Below, one piece after another: positions 32,903 to 42,474 of a stretch of DNA of 64,000 nucleotides. Location of the stretch: NCBI RefSeq assembly GCF_014646115.1, contig NZ_BMMV01000007.1:217927-281926 (forward strand). Reading direction: 5' to 3'. The position numbers were made by a program, and so were the translations under genes. The DNA is from Streptomyces camponoticapitis. GTDB taxonomy: Bacteria > Actinomycetota > Actinomycetes > Streptomycetales > Streptomycetaceae. The notes beneath the pieces are model-generated. The model ran no database searches and was not told the origin of the DNA. It was given only the letters and a program-made list of their open reading frames with translations. Numbering within the stretch: the first letter of the stretch is position 1; every line of letters starts with the position of its first letter.

Positions 32903-34255
32903 ATGAAGCACGACCGCCCCGCTCGCAGATCGGACGACACGATGGCCACGGATTACGGCACGCGGACACCGCCACAGCACACCCTTCATCCGGCACTGCG
33001 CGCTCCGTTCTCGGCCCGGGCGTGGAAGGAGTTCGCCTATCTCCTTCTGAACCTTCCGATGGGCATCCTCTTCTTCGTCTACGCGGTGACGACCGTCTCG
33101 CTCAGCGCGGGGCTCCTCGTGACCTTCATCGGCATTCCGCTGCTGGCCGCCGCGCTCGTCGGCTGCCGGGGCCTGGGAGCGGTCGAGCGGACGAGGGCGC
33201 GGGCCCTGCTCGGTCTGGACATAGCGAGCCCGCTGCCCGTCCGGGGGAAGAAGTCAGGTCTGATGTCCTGGGTCGGCGCGGTCCTCAAGAGCGGCGTTTC
33301 CTGGCGGCATCTCCTCTACGGCTTCCTGCACTTCCCGTGGGCGGTGTTCTCCTTCGTCACGTCCGTGACCTTCGTGATCACCGGCTGGAGCCTCTTCCTC
33401 TATCCGCTGTGGCAGTGGGTCTTCCCCGAGTACACGGACCAGGACGGCATCGCCCTCTTCAGCGACGGCACCAACGACTTCTATCTGGACACCCCGTTCG
33501 AGACGGCCGCCACCAGCGTCGTCGGTCTGGTCCTCGTTCTCGCCTCCCCGTGGCTGATCCGTGGACTGACCGGTGTCGACCGGCTGTTGGTCGCCGGTCT
33601 CCTCGGCCCGTCCAAGCTCGCCACGCGGGTCTCGGAGCTGGAGTCGGACCGCGGTGTCGTGGTCGACACCGCCGCCGCTGACCTGCGCCGTATCGAGCGC
33701 GACCTGCACGACGGCGCGCAGGCCCGGCTGGTGGCCCTGGCCATGGACCTGGGCCTGGCGAAGGAGAAGCTGCTGGACGACCCCGAGGCGGCGGCGCGGA
33801 TGGTCGACGAGGCGCACGGCGAGGTGAAGGTGGCCCTCCAGGAACTGCGCGACCTGGCACGGGGCATCCATCCCGCGGTCCTCACCGACCGGGGCCTGGA
33901 CGCCGCGCTCTCCTCCGTCGCCTCCCGTTGCACCGTGCCCGTCCAGGTCGAGGTCGACCTGGACCAGCGCCCGGCGGCGGCCATCGAGGGCATCGCCTAC
34001 TTCACCGTCTCCGAGCTCCTGCAGAACGTCAGCAAGCACGCGCAGGCCGGGCGTGCCTCGGTGGACGTGTGGCGGATGCAGGACCGGCTGATGCTCCAGG
34101 TCGCGGACGACGGCCGGGGCGGAGCGAACACCACCTCGGGCAGCGGCCTGGCCGGTCTCGCGGAGCGGCTCGACGCGGTGGACGGAATCCTGGTCGTGGA
34201 CTCGCCGGTCGGCGGGCCGACGACGGTGACGGCGGAGCTGCCCTGGCGCAAGTGA
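32903..34255 (+). CDS. membrane sensor histidine kinase, copy 2
   Basis: A 450-residue paralogue of the gene at 31531. The sensor half is similar in layout but has an extra extracytoplasmic insert of about 35 residues (around DQDGIALFSDGTNDFYLDTP). The kinase half is nearly identical. Around the phospho-acceptor His269 a 51-residue stretch starting ELESDRGVVV differs at one position from copy 1. N-box SELLQNVSKHAQAG and G2 box GSGLAGLAERLDAVDG are intact. The different sensor with the same output suggests two inputs converging on one regulator, presumably the one at 34593. Confidence 0.93.
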   Translation: MKHDRPARRSDDTMATDYGTRTPPQHTLHPALRAPFSARAWKEFAYLLLNLPMGILFFVYAVTTVSLSAGLLVTFIGIPLLAAALVGCRGLGAVERTRARALLGLDIASPLPVRGKKSGLMSWVGAVLKSGVSWRHLLYGFLHFPWAVFSFVTSVTFVITGWSLFLYPLWQWVFPEYTDQDGIALFSDGTNDFYLDTPFETAATSVVGLVLVLASPWLIRGLTGVDRLLVAGLLGPSKLATRVSELESDRGVVVDTAAADLRRIERDLHDGAQARLVALAMDLGLAKEKLLDDPEAAARMVDEAHGEVKVALQELRDLARGIHPAVLTDRGLDAALSSVASRCTVPVQVEVDLDQRPAAAIEGIAYFTVSELLQNVSKHAQAGRASVDVWRMQDRLMLQVADDGRGGANTTSGSGLAGLAERLDAVDGILVVDSPVGGPTTVTAELPWRK

Positions 34256-34592
34256 CGCGGTGAAGGGCGGGCGGAGCCGGACGAGACAGCCGGACAAAAC
34301 GGCCGGACGAGACAGCCGGACGAGACAGCCGGACGAGGCTCCGGAGACACGAGAGACCACGAGAGACACGGGAGACCCAGGACGGGCGGGACACAGACGC
34401 GGCCACGGCGCACCGGACATCGTCCGGTGCGCCGGAGTCGCGTCTTCGGCCCTGTTCCGGTGCGCCGGAGTCACGTCTCTCGCTTTGATCAGTTCCCGGT
34501 CAGTGGACGCACGCGGATACGAATACTGGGATGCTGGAACCGCAGGGCGGACGCGGAGCGCGTACGCACATCGACATGGGGGCGGCAGGGTT
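34256..34592. other. 337-base repeat-containing gap before the response regulator
   Basis: No supported gene. It holds the 13-bp tandem repeat at 34275-34338 and a perfect 8-bp hairpin (34410-34417 with 34423-34430). It also has two copies of TCCGGTGCGCCGGAGTC at 34423-34439 and 34456-34472 (33-base spacing). The rest lies before the regulator's GTG start. The regulator therefore probably has a promoter of its own here. Confidence 0.6.
34275..34338. repeat. 13-bp tandem repeat, nearly five units
   Basis: Units of AGCCGGACGAGAC run at 34275, 34288 (GAG changed to AAA), 34301 (first base changed), 34314 and 34327 (partial). They start 19 bases after the kinase stop. The number of units could vary between strains. 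Confidence 0.9.
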
Positions 34593-35264
34593 GTGGAGGA
34601 CAGGGTACGAGTGGTCATCGCCGAGGATTCGGTGCTCCTCCGGGAGGGCCTGACCCGGCTGCTGACCGATCTCGGGCATGACGTCGTCGCCGGTGTCGGG
34701 GACGGTGAGGCGCTGATCAAGACCGTCGGCGACCTGGCCCGTGAAGGTGCGGCGCCGGACGTGGTGGTGGCCGACGTACGGATGCCGCCGACCCATACCG
34801 ACGAGGGGGTCCGGGCGGCGGTCCAGCTCCGCAAGGACCATCCCGGCATCGGGGTGCTGGTGCTGTCCCAGTACGTGGAGGAGCAGTACGCGACGGAACT
34901 GCTCGCGGGCAGCAGCCGGGGGGTCGGCTATCTGCTCAAGGACCGGGTGGCCGAGGTCCGCGAGTTCGTGGACGCGGTCGTACGGGTGGCGAGGGGCGGC
35001 ACCGCGCTGGACCCCGAGGTGGTGGCGCAGCTGCTCGGCCGCAGCCGCAAGCAGGACGTGCTGGTCGGTCTGACGCCCCGGGAGCGCGAGGTCCTGGGCC
35101 TGATGGCGGAGGGGCGTACGAACTCGGCGATCGCCAGGCAGCTGGTCGTGAGCGACGGCGCGGTGGAGAAGCACGTCAGCAACATCTTCCAGAAGCTGGG
35201 TCTGTCGCCGAGTGACGGAGATCACCGCCGGGTGCTGGCGGTGCTGACCTATCTCAACTCATGA
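34593..35264 (+). CDS. NarL/LuxR-type response regulator
   Basis: A 223-residue two-component regulator. The receiver domain has the acidic pair E11-D12 and phospho-acceptor Asp61 in VVVADVRMPP, and the conserved Lys in GVGYLLKDRV. The LuxR/GerE helix-turn-helix follows as LTPREREVLGLMAEGRTNSA, then EKHVSNIFQKLGL. GTG 34593 is chosen because GGCAGGG precedes it and it gives the standard start VEDRVRVVIAED; the frame is open 111 codons upstream through the repeats, which is rejected. Likely partner of the two kinases; targets unknown. Confidence 0.93.
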   Translation: MEDRVRVVIAEDSVLLREGLTRLLTDLGHDVVAGVGDGEALIKTVGDLAREGAAPDVVVADVRMPPTHTDEGVRAAVQLRKDHPGIGVLVLSQYVEEQYATELLAGSSRGVGYLLKDRVAEVREFVDAVVRVARGGTALDPEVVAQLLGRSRKQDVLVGLTPREREVLGLMAEGRTNSAIARQLVVSDGAVEKHVSNIFQKLGLSPSDGDHRRVLAVLTYLNS

Positions 35265-35339
35265 CGGCGGCCGGCGGTGCCGGACGCTGCGGTCATGTGG
35301 GGGGCACGTAATGGGTCCTAGTCCAAAAGACTGAGTTCA

Positions 35340-35537
35340 AATCGGCACAGACAGGGATGAACACAGAGCGCCCGGGGGCGGAGAAAACATGGCAAATTGC
35401 CACAAGGAAGCGTCTCAAAAAGACGTCCACCATACAAGCGATCCAGGGAAGGCGACCCTTACCGACGTAGGGTGGCCCCTGGGTGTGCCGGTCGTACCGG
35501 TCAGCCCAAGCAGCCGCCTCGAGGGAGGTCCAGTTCA
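35340..35537 (+). promoter_or_regulatory. structured A-rich 5' leader of korAB
   Basis: The 273 bases before korA are locally A-rich (35340-35440) against a very GC-rich genome. Visible elements on the plus strand are the palindrome TGGCAA-A-TTGCCA (35390-35402), a hairpin CGTCT-CAAAA-AGACG (35411-35425), and a nested stem. In the nested stem CCAGGG (35443-35448) pairs with CCCTGG (35477-35482) and encloses ACCCT/AGGGT (35455-35459 with 35469-35473). The korA ribosome site GGGAGGT follows. A regulatory leader is inferred; no known riboswitch class was recognised. Confidence 0.45.
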
Positions 35538-37494
35538 GTGACCAGCCAGGTCAGTAGCCCAGCCGAGCAGGCCGACGGGGCTGACGACACGAGTGATTCC
35601 GTCGTCGGCGAACAGCACGTCCTGCGAGGCGCGCCCGGCGTGCCCGGTTCGAAGGAAGTCCGCCGTCTGGACCGGGTGATCATCCGTTTCGCGGGTGACT
35701 CCGGTGACGGCATGCAGCTGACGGGTGACCGGTTCACCTCGGAGACCGCGTCGTTCGGGAACGACCTGTCGACGCTGCCGAACTTCCCCGCCGAGATCCG
35801 CGCCCCCGCAGGCACCCTGCCGGGTGTGTCCTCGTTCCAGCTGCACTTCGCCGACCACGACATCCTCACCCCCGGCGACGCGCCGAACGTACTGGTCGCG
35901 ATGAACCCGGCCGCGCTCAAGGCGAACATCGGCGACGTGCCGCGGGGCGCCGACATCATCGTCAACACAGACGAGTTCACCAAGCGCCCCATGGCGAAGG
36001 TCGGCTACACGACCTCGCCGCTGGAGGACGGTTCGCTGGAGGCGTACCAGCTCCACCCGGTCCCGCTGACGACGCTGACGATCGAGGCGCTGAAGGAGTT
36101 CGGGCTCTCCCGCAAGGAGGCCGAGCGTTCGAAGAACATGTTCGCGCTGGGTCTGCTCTCGTGGATGTACCACCGCCCGACCGAGAGCACCGAGCAGTTC
36201 CTGCGGACGAAGTTCGCGAAGAAGCCGAACATCGCCGAGGCGAACGTCGCGGCGTTCCGGGCGGGCTGGAACTTCGGCGAGACCACCGAGGACTTCGCCG
36301 TCTCCTACGAGGTCGCGCCCGCCACCAAGGCGTTCCCGACCGGTACGTACCGCAACATCTCCGGGAATCTGGCGCTGTCGTACGGGCTGATCGCCGCCTC
36401 CCACCAGGCGGATCTGCCGCTCTACCTCGGGTCGTACCCGATCACGCCGGCGTCCGACATCCTCCACGAGCTCTCGCGCCACAAGAACTTCGGCGTCCGC
36501 ACCTTCCAGGCGGAGGACGAGATCGCCGCGATCGGCGCGGCGCTCGGCGCGGCCTTCGGCGGTTCCCTCGCCGTGACGACGACCTCCGGGCCCGGCGTGG
36601 CCCTGAAGTCGGAGACGATCGGCCTGGCGGTCTCGCTGGAGCTGCCCCTGCTGGTGGTGGCGATCCAGCGCGGCGGGCCGTCGACCGGTCTGCCGACCAA
36701 GACCGAACAGGCCGACCTGCTCCAGGCGATGTACGGCCGCAACGGCGAGGCGCCGGTGCCGATCGTCGCCCCGCGGACGCCCGCGGACTGCTTCGACGCG
36801 GCCATCGAGGCGGCCCGGATCGCGGTCACGTACCGCACGCCGGTCTTCCTGCTCTCCGACGGCTACCTCGCCAACGGCTCGGAGCCCTGGCGGATCCCCG
36901 AGCCGGACGAACTGCCGGACCTGGGCGTGCAGTTCACCACGGCGCCCAACCACCAGCTGCCCGACGGCACGGACGTGTTCTGGCCGTACAAGCGGGACCC
37001 GCACACCCTGGCCCGTCCGTGGGCCGTGCCCGGCACGCCCGGTCTCGAACACCGCATCGGCGGCATCGAGAAGCAGGACGGCACGGGCAACATCTCCTAC
37101 GACCCGGCCAACCACGACTTCATGGTCCGCACCCGCCAGGCCAAGATCGACGGCATCGAGGTGCCGGACCTCGTCGTGGACGACCCGGACGGCGCGCGCA
37201 CGCTGGTGCTGGGCTGGGGCTCCACGTACGGCCCGATCACCGCCGCCGTGCGCCGGCTGCGCACCAACGGCCACCCGATCGCGCAGGCGCATCTGCGCCA
37301 CATCAACCCGTTCCCGCGGAATCTGGGCGAGGTGCTGAAGCGGTACGACAAGGTCGTGGTGCCGGAGATGAACCTGGGTCAGCTCGCCACGCTCCTGCGG
37401 GCGAAGTACCTCATCGACGCGCACTCCTACAACCAGGTCAACGGTATGCCGTTCAAGGCCGAACAGCTCGCCACGGCTCTCAAGGAGGCCATCG

Positions 37495-37502
<8 letters not shown>
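35538..37502 (+). CDS. korA: 2-oxoglutarate:ferredoxin oxidoreductase subunit alpha (gamma-alpha fusion)
   Basis: KorA (654 aa) with KorB oxidises 2-oxoglutarate with CoA to succinyl-CoA and CO2, reducing ferredoxin. The N-terminal gamma-type domain begins with IIRFAGDSGDGMQLTGDRF (about 48-66). The alpha domain starts near residue 245 with YPITPASDILHELSRHK, then the catalytic-Glu helix FQAEDEIAAIGAALGAAFGG and TTSGPGVALKSE. The length matches the mycobacterial KorA. GTG 35538 (VTSQVSSPAEQ) follows GGGAGGT and is preferred to the longer frame. The stop overlaps korB by 8 bases. Related branched-chain ketoacid specificity cannot be excluded. Confidence 0.93.
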
Positions 37503-38553
<1,051 letters not shown>

Positions 38554-38579
38554 CCCGGCCGACCGCGTCCGTACGTCCC

Positions 38580-38617
38580 GGGGCCCGGATCTCGTTCCTC
38601 CACGAGATCCGGGCCCC
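38580..38617 (+). terminator. terminator of korAB
   Basis: A perfect 16-bp stem (38580-38595 with 38602-38617) with a TCCTCC loop, 26 bases past the korB stop. Confidence 0.85.
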
Positions 38618-38739
38618 GTCGTGTCACCGGCCATTCCCGCACTCCACCGCTGTCATGACCGTATTGCGATACGGACATGACAGCCCGGCCCGCCCGGCGC
38701 TACCGTCGTCGAACTGTTGTGTGCGGTTCGGGAGGGCCA

Positions 38740-39801
38740 GTGAAGTCGGACGGAGAGCAGCGGGCGGGATTGCTGTACGGGATCGGCGCCTACGGCATGT
38801 GGGGTCTGGTCCCCCTCTTCTGGCCCCTGCTCAAGCCTTCCGGCGCGGTCGAGATCCTGGCCCACCGGATGGTCTGGTCGCTGGCCGTCGTCGCGATCGC
38901 GCTGCTCGCGGTGCGCCGCTGGGCGTGGGTACGGGAGTTGCTGGGCCAGCCCCGCAAGCTCGGCCTGCTGGTGGTGGCCGCCACCGTGATCAGCGTCAAC
39001 TGGGGCCTGTACATCTGGTCGGTCAACAGCGGCCATGTCGTCGAGGCGTCGCTCGGGTACTTCATCAACCCCCTCGTCACCATCGCCATGGGAGTCCTGC
39101 TCCTCAAGGAACGGCTGCGGCCCGCCCAGTGGGCCGCGGTCTCCGTCGGTCTGATCGCCGTGCTGGTGCTGGCGATCGGCTACGGGCAGCCGCCCTGGAT
39201 CTCGCTCACGCTGGCCTTCTCGTTCGCGACGTACGGCCTGGTGAAGAAGAAGGTCAACATCGGCGGTCTGGAGTCGCTGGCCGCCGAGACCGTGATCCTC
39301 TTCGTGCCCGCGCTGGGCTATCTGGTCTGGCTCGGGGGCTCCGGTGACGCCACGTTCGGACCCGAGGGGGCGGGGCACGCAGCGCTGCTGGCGGCCACCG
39401 GTGTGGTGACGGCCGTGCCGCTGGTCTGCTTCGGGGCGGCGGCGATACGGGTGCCGCTGTCGACGCTGGGACTGTTGCAGTATCTGGCGCCGGTGTTCCA
39501 GTTCCTCCTGGGGATCCTGTACTTCCACGAGGCGATGCCGGCCGAGCGGTGGGCGGGCTTCGCGCTGGTGTGGGCGGCGCTGACGATCCTGACGTGGGAC
39601 GCGCTGCGGACGTCCCGGCGCACGAGGGCGAAGGCGGAGGCGCTGCGGCGGGCGGAGGCGGAGACACGGGCGCAGGCACGGGCCGAGGCGCGGGTGGAGC
39701 CCGAGGCGCTGCCTCAGGCTCCGTCCCCGATCCGCGCTCAGTCGGCCGACGGGGTCACGGCCGCGGGCCGGGCCGGGACGAGTACGCCCTCCGGCGAGTG
39801 A
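38740..39801 (+). CDS. rarD: RarD-type EamA transporter with charged C-terminal tail
   Basis: A 353-residue drug/metabolite transporter of the RarD subgroup with about ten helices. Diagnostic segments are YGIGAYGMWGLVPLFWPLLK at the first helix, EILAHRMVWSLA, then SVNWGLYIWSVNSGHVVEAS and the strongly conserved SLGYFINPLVTIAMGVLLLKERL. Substrates of RarD proteins are unclear, with chloramphenicol sensitivity as the historic phenotype. GTG 38740 follows GGGAGGG. Residues about 295-353 form an Arg/Ala/Glu-rich tail not typical of the core. Its last 64 bases overlap convergently with the MFS gene. Confidence 0.9.
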   Translation: MKSDGEQRAGLLYGIGAYGMWGLVPLFWPLLKPSGAVEILAHRMVWSLAVVAIALLAVRRWAWVRELLGQPRKLGLLVVAATVISVNWGLYIWSVNSGHVVEASLGYFINPLVTIAMGVLLLKERLRPAQWAAVSVGLIAVLVLAIGYGQPPWISLTLAFSFATYGLVKKKVNIGGLESLAAETVILFVPALGYLVWLGGSGDATFGPEGAGHAALLAATGVVTAVPLVCFGAAAIRVPLSTLGLLQYLAPVFQFLLGILYFHEAMPAERWAGFALVWAALTILTWDALRTSRRTRAKAEALRRAEAETRAQARAEARVEPEALPQAPSPIRAQSADGVTAAGRAGTSTPSGE

Positions 39802-41231
39802 GGAGCGAGCGGCTTCCGGCGCCGTAGGCCCGTCGCCGTGACCGCGAGTCCCAGCAGGACCATCACCACCGGCACCACCAGCGCCGCCCGGAAGGCGCCC
39901 AGGGTCGCCTCCGCGCCCGTGGGCGACGCCAGGCCGTGGACGGCGGTCACCGCCGAGATGCCGATCGCCGAACCGAACTGCGTCGACGTCTGGAGCAGCC
40001 CGCTCGCCAGCCCCTGCTCGTGCGGCGCGACACCGTCCGTCGCCGCGATGGACAGCGGTCCGTACGCCAGGGCGAACGCGACGCCGGTCAGGAGCAGCAT
40101 CGGGGCCATCAGCCCGTACGACCAGTCCATGCCGACCGGCAGGAACAGCGCGTACGCCACGACCGCCACCGCGAAACCGCCGAGCACCACCCGGGTGTTG
40201 CCGAACCGCTGGACCAGGCGGGGCGTGAGGACCGGTGCCAGGATCACGTCGATGCCCATCAGGACCAGGGCGAGCGAGGTCTCCAGCGAGGACCAGCCGC
40301 GCAGTTCCTGGAGGTAGAGGGTCGCCATGAACTGGAAGCCGAAGAAGGAGCCGACGAACAGCAGCGCGCCGAGGTCCGCGCGGACCGTCGCGGCCTCGCG
40401 GAAGATCGCGAGCCGTACCAGCGGGGCGGCGGACCGGCGTTCGACGGCGACGAAGACGTACACCAGCAGCAGTCCGGCGGCGAACGCGCCCGCCGTGAGC
40501 TGCCAGCCGGAGACGCCGTGCTCCAGCCGTACGATCCCGGCGGCCAGCAGGAGCATCGCGCCCGCCGCCGCGGCGGCGCCGGGCAGGTCGAAGCCGTGCG
40601 CGGTCCTCTCGGGCACGTCGGCGGCGGCCCCGGTGCGGGGCAGCACCCGCAGCGCGGCGATCAGGAGCGCGCCCGCCAGCAGGACGGGGGCGAAGAACAC
40701 CCAGCGCCATCCGAGTTGGGTCAGCAGCCCGCCGGCGACCATGCCGAGCGAGAAGCCTCCGGCGGCCGTACCTGCGAAGACGAGCAGGGCGCGGTTGCGC
40801 TGCGGTCCCTCCGCGTAGGAGGTGGTGATGATCGACATCGCCGCCGGGGTCATGAAGGCGGCCGAGACGCCCGTGACGAAGCGGGCGACGATCATCATCC
40901 AGCCCTCGGTCGCGAAACCGCCGAGGCCGGAGAAGAGCAGGAAGACGGTGAGCCAGACCAGGAACATCCGGCGCCGGCCGAGCAGATCGGCGGCGCGCCC
41001 GCCAAGCAGGGTGAATCCGGCGTAGCCGAGGATGTAGGCGCTCATCACCCAGGCCGCGGTGCCGGTCGACAGGTCCAGGTCGGACCGGATCGAGGGGATG
41101 GCGACGGCGAGCATCGCGACGTCGATCCCTTCGAGGAAGATCGTGCCGCAGAGGACCAGCAGGAGGGCCCAGGCACGGGCGGACAGAGCGGCGACCGGTG
41201 CCGGTCCCGGTTCCTCGGTGGCGGAGGGCAT
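39738..41231 (-). CDS. MFS transporter, DHA2-type exporter
   Basis: A 497-residue 14-helix MFS exporter. TM1 carries LEGIDVAMLAVAIPSIRSDL, motif A GGRAADLLGRRRMFLVWL follows near residues 70-87, and motif C region GTAAGGFSLGMVAGGLLTQL is in TM5. ATG 41231 is preceded by GAGGAGA. It is divergent from an HxlR regulator gene across 110 bases, the usual regulator/efflux layout. The tail overlaps the 3' end of rarD convergently. Substrate unknown. Confidence 0.91.
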   Translation of the reverse strand: MPSATEEPGPAPVAALSARAWALLLVLCGTIFLEGIDVAMLAVAIPSIRSDLDLSTGTAAWVMSAYILGYAGFTLLGGRAADLLGRRRMFLVWLTVFLLFSGLGGFATEGWMMIVARFVTGVSAAFMTPAAMSIITTSYAEGPQRNRALLVFAGTAAGGFSLGMVAGGLLTQLGWRWVFFAPVLLAGALLIAALRVLPRTGAAADVPERTAHGFDLPGAAAAAGAMLLLAAGIVRLEHGVSGWQLTAGAFAAGLLLVYVFVAVERRSAAPLVRLAIFREAATVRADLGALLFVGSFFGFQFMATLYLQELRGWSSLETSLALVLMGIDVILAPVLTPRLVQRFGNTRVVLGGFAVAVVAYALFLPVGMDWSYGLMAPMLLLTGVAFALAYGPLSIAATDGVAPHEQGLASGLLQTSTQFGSAIGISAVTAVHGLASPTGAEATLGAFRAALVVPVVMVLLGLAVTATGLRRRKPLAPHSPEGVLVPARPAAVTPSAD

Positions 41232-41261
41232 GGCTGTCTCCTCGGAGCGCGGTGGATGGGC

Positions 41262-41297
41262 GGTTACCAGGTCGAGGGTCGGTTCCCTCTTGTAACC
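41262..41297. promoter_or_regulatory. inverted repeat in the MFS/HxlR divergent promoter
   Basis: GGTTAC (41262-41267) and GTAACC (41292-41297) form a 6-bp inverted repeat with 24 bases between, in the gap between divergent MFS and HxlR genes. Possible HxlR-binding arms; weaker than the TetR sites in this window. Confidence 0.4.
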
Positions 41298-41341
41298 ACC
41301 TCGATCCTGAGGCACGATCAGATGCCGTGGAAGGAGGCACT

Positions 41342-41800
41342 TTGAAGTCACCGAGGCACTCGGCGGATACCGCCGCCGCCCCCGCCCCCGCCAGCCGTTG
41401 CGACTACGGGGACGCCGATCCCTTCCAGTGGGACACCCGGGAGGACTGCGAGGTACGGCAGATCCTCGACCGGATCGGCGACAAGTGGTCGCTGCTGGTC
41501 ATCGCCCTGCTGGACGTGAGGACCCTGCGCTTCACGGAACTGCGCCGGGAGATCGACGGCATCAGCCAGCGCATGCTGACGGTCACGCTGCGGCAGTTGG
41601 AGCGCGACGGCCTGGTCAAGCGCACGGTCCACCCGGTGGTGCCGCCGCGCGTGGAGTACCAGCTCACGCCGCTGGGGCGGACGCTGCACACGACCATCAA
41701 CGCGCTGGTGGTCTGGACCGAGAAGCACCAGAACGAGATCGCGGCGTCGCGCGCGGAGTACGACAGGCGTGCGGAGGCGGAGGCACGGACGGCCGTCTGA
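41342..41800 (+). CDS. HxlR family transcriptional regulator
   Basis: A 152-residue winged-helix protein of the HxlR/DUF24 family. After an Ala/Pro-rich N-terminus comes the redox-type Cys in RCDYGD and another in REDCEVRQILDRIGDKWSLL. The recognition region LRFTELRREIDGISQRMLTV leads to LRQLERDGLVKRTVHP and the wing. Some HxlR proteins sense quinones or electrophiles by Cys oxidation, so the two Cys are worth noting. The TTG start is chosen for AAGGAGG directly upstream; an in-frame GTG 15 bases before is possible. Probably controls the divergent MFS gene. Confidence 0.9.
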   Translation: MKSPRHSADTAAAPAPASRCDYGDADPFQWDTREDCEVRQILDRIGDKWSLLVIALLDVRTLRFTELRREIDGISQRMLTVTLRQLERDGLVKRTVHPVVPPRVEYQLTPLGRTLHTTINALVVWTEKHQNEIAASRAEYDRRAEAEARTAV

Positions 41801-41829
41801 CGGCCGCTCACGCGGGCCCACCGCGCCCG

Positions 41830-42453
41830 TCAGACGGCGCTCTGCCGGGCGCGGTGGGCCCGGACCTTGTGGAGATTCCCGCACCGCTCCATCGCGCACC
41901 AGCGTCTGCGGCCCGGCCGTGAGGTGTCGACGAACAGCAGGTAGCAGTTGGACGTGGAGCATTCGCGGATGCGGTCCGCGTACGGCCCGGTGAAGAGGTC
42001 CACGGCGTCGCGCGCGACGGTCGACAACAGCTGCGCCCCGGTCGCCCCCGGCGCCCACTCGCGCGCCCCGTCCGCGCCCATCCGGGCGACCAGCGGGGGC
42101 TCGGCCGCCACCGCGTTGAGGACGGCGAAGTCGGTGGCGTCCGCGGGGCGGTCGAAGCGGTGGCCGCGCGCGCGGTCGGCGGTGATCCGCAGCATCGCGT
42201 CACGCACCGCGTGCGCCGTCCGTACGTCGGCCTCGGCCACGGTGAGCAGCGGCTCCAGACCTGGCGCGAGCCGGCTCTCCCCCGCCCAGCGGACCAGTCC
42301 GGCCGGACCGTCCAGCACGTCGTGGCGCGTGAGCGACCTCGGCCCGCCGGTCACCAGCAACTCCAGGCACAGCGCGCCGGGGTCGAAACGGTAGGGACGC
42401 CCCTCGGGGGTCCGCAGGACCATCCCCGGCGTGTTCGTCGCGCGACCAGTCAT
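41830..42453 (-). CDS. CGNR zinc finger / ABATE domain regulator
   Basis: A 207-residue putative transcription factor. The N-terminal two-thirds resemble the ABATE domain (LCLELLVTGGPRSLTRHDVL onward). The C-terminal CGNR zinc finger has Cys pairs ECSTSNC and WCAMERCGN followed by KVRAHRAR. The third position after CGN is Leu rather than Arg, a mild deviation from the name-giving motif. ATG 42453 is preferred over a longer frame that would overlap the opposite gene. It is divergent from a VOC-fold gene whose start is only 21 bases away. Confidence 0.88.
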   Translation of the reverse strand: MTGRATNTPGMVLRTPEGRPYRFDPGALCLELLVTGGPRSLTRHDVLDGPAGLVRWAGESRLAPGLEPLLTVAEADVRTAHAVRDAMLRITADRARGHRFDRPADATDFAVLNAVAAEPPLVARMGADGAREWAPGATGAQLLSTVARDAVDLFTGPYADRIRECSTSNCYLLFVDTSRPGRRRWCAMERCGNLHKVRAHRARQSAV

Positions 42454-42474
42454 GTAACCACTATAAACAGTTTC

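Noticed and set aside
34260..34592. Upstream in-frame extension of the response regulator by 111 codons
   Set aside because: It is encoded by tandem repeats and has no receiver-like sequence; GTG 34593 with a ribosome site gives a standard NarL-type start.
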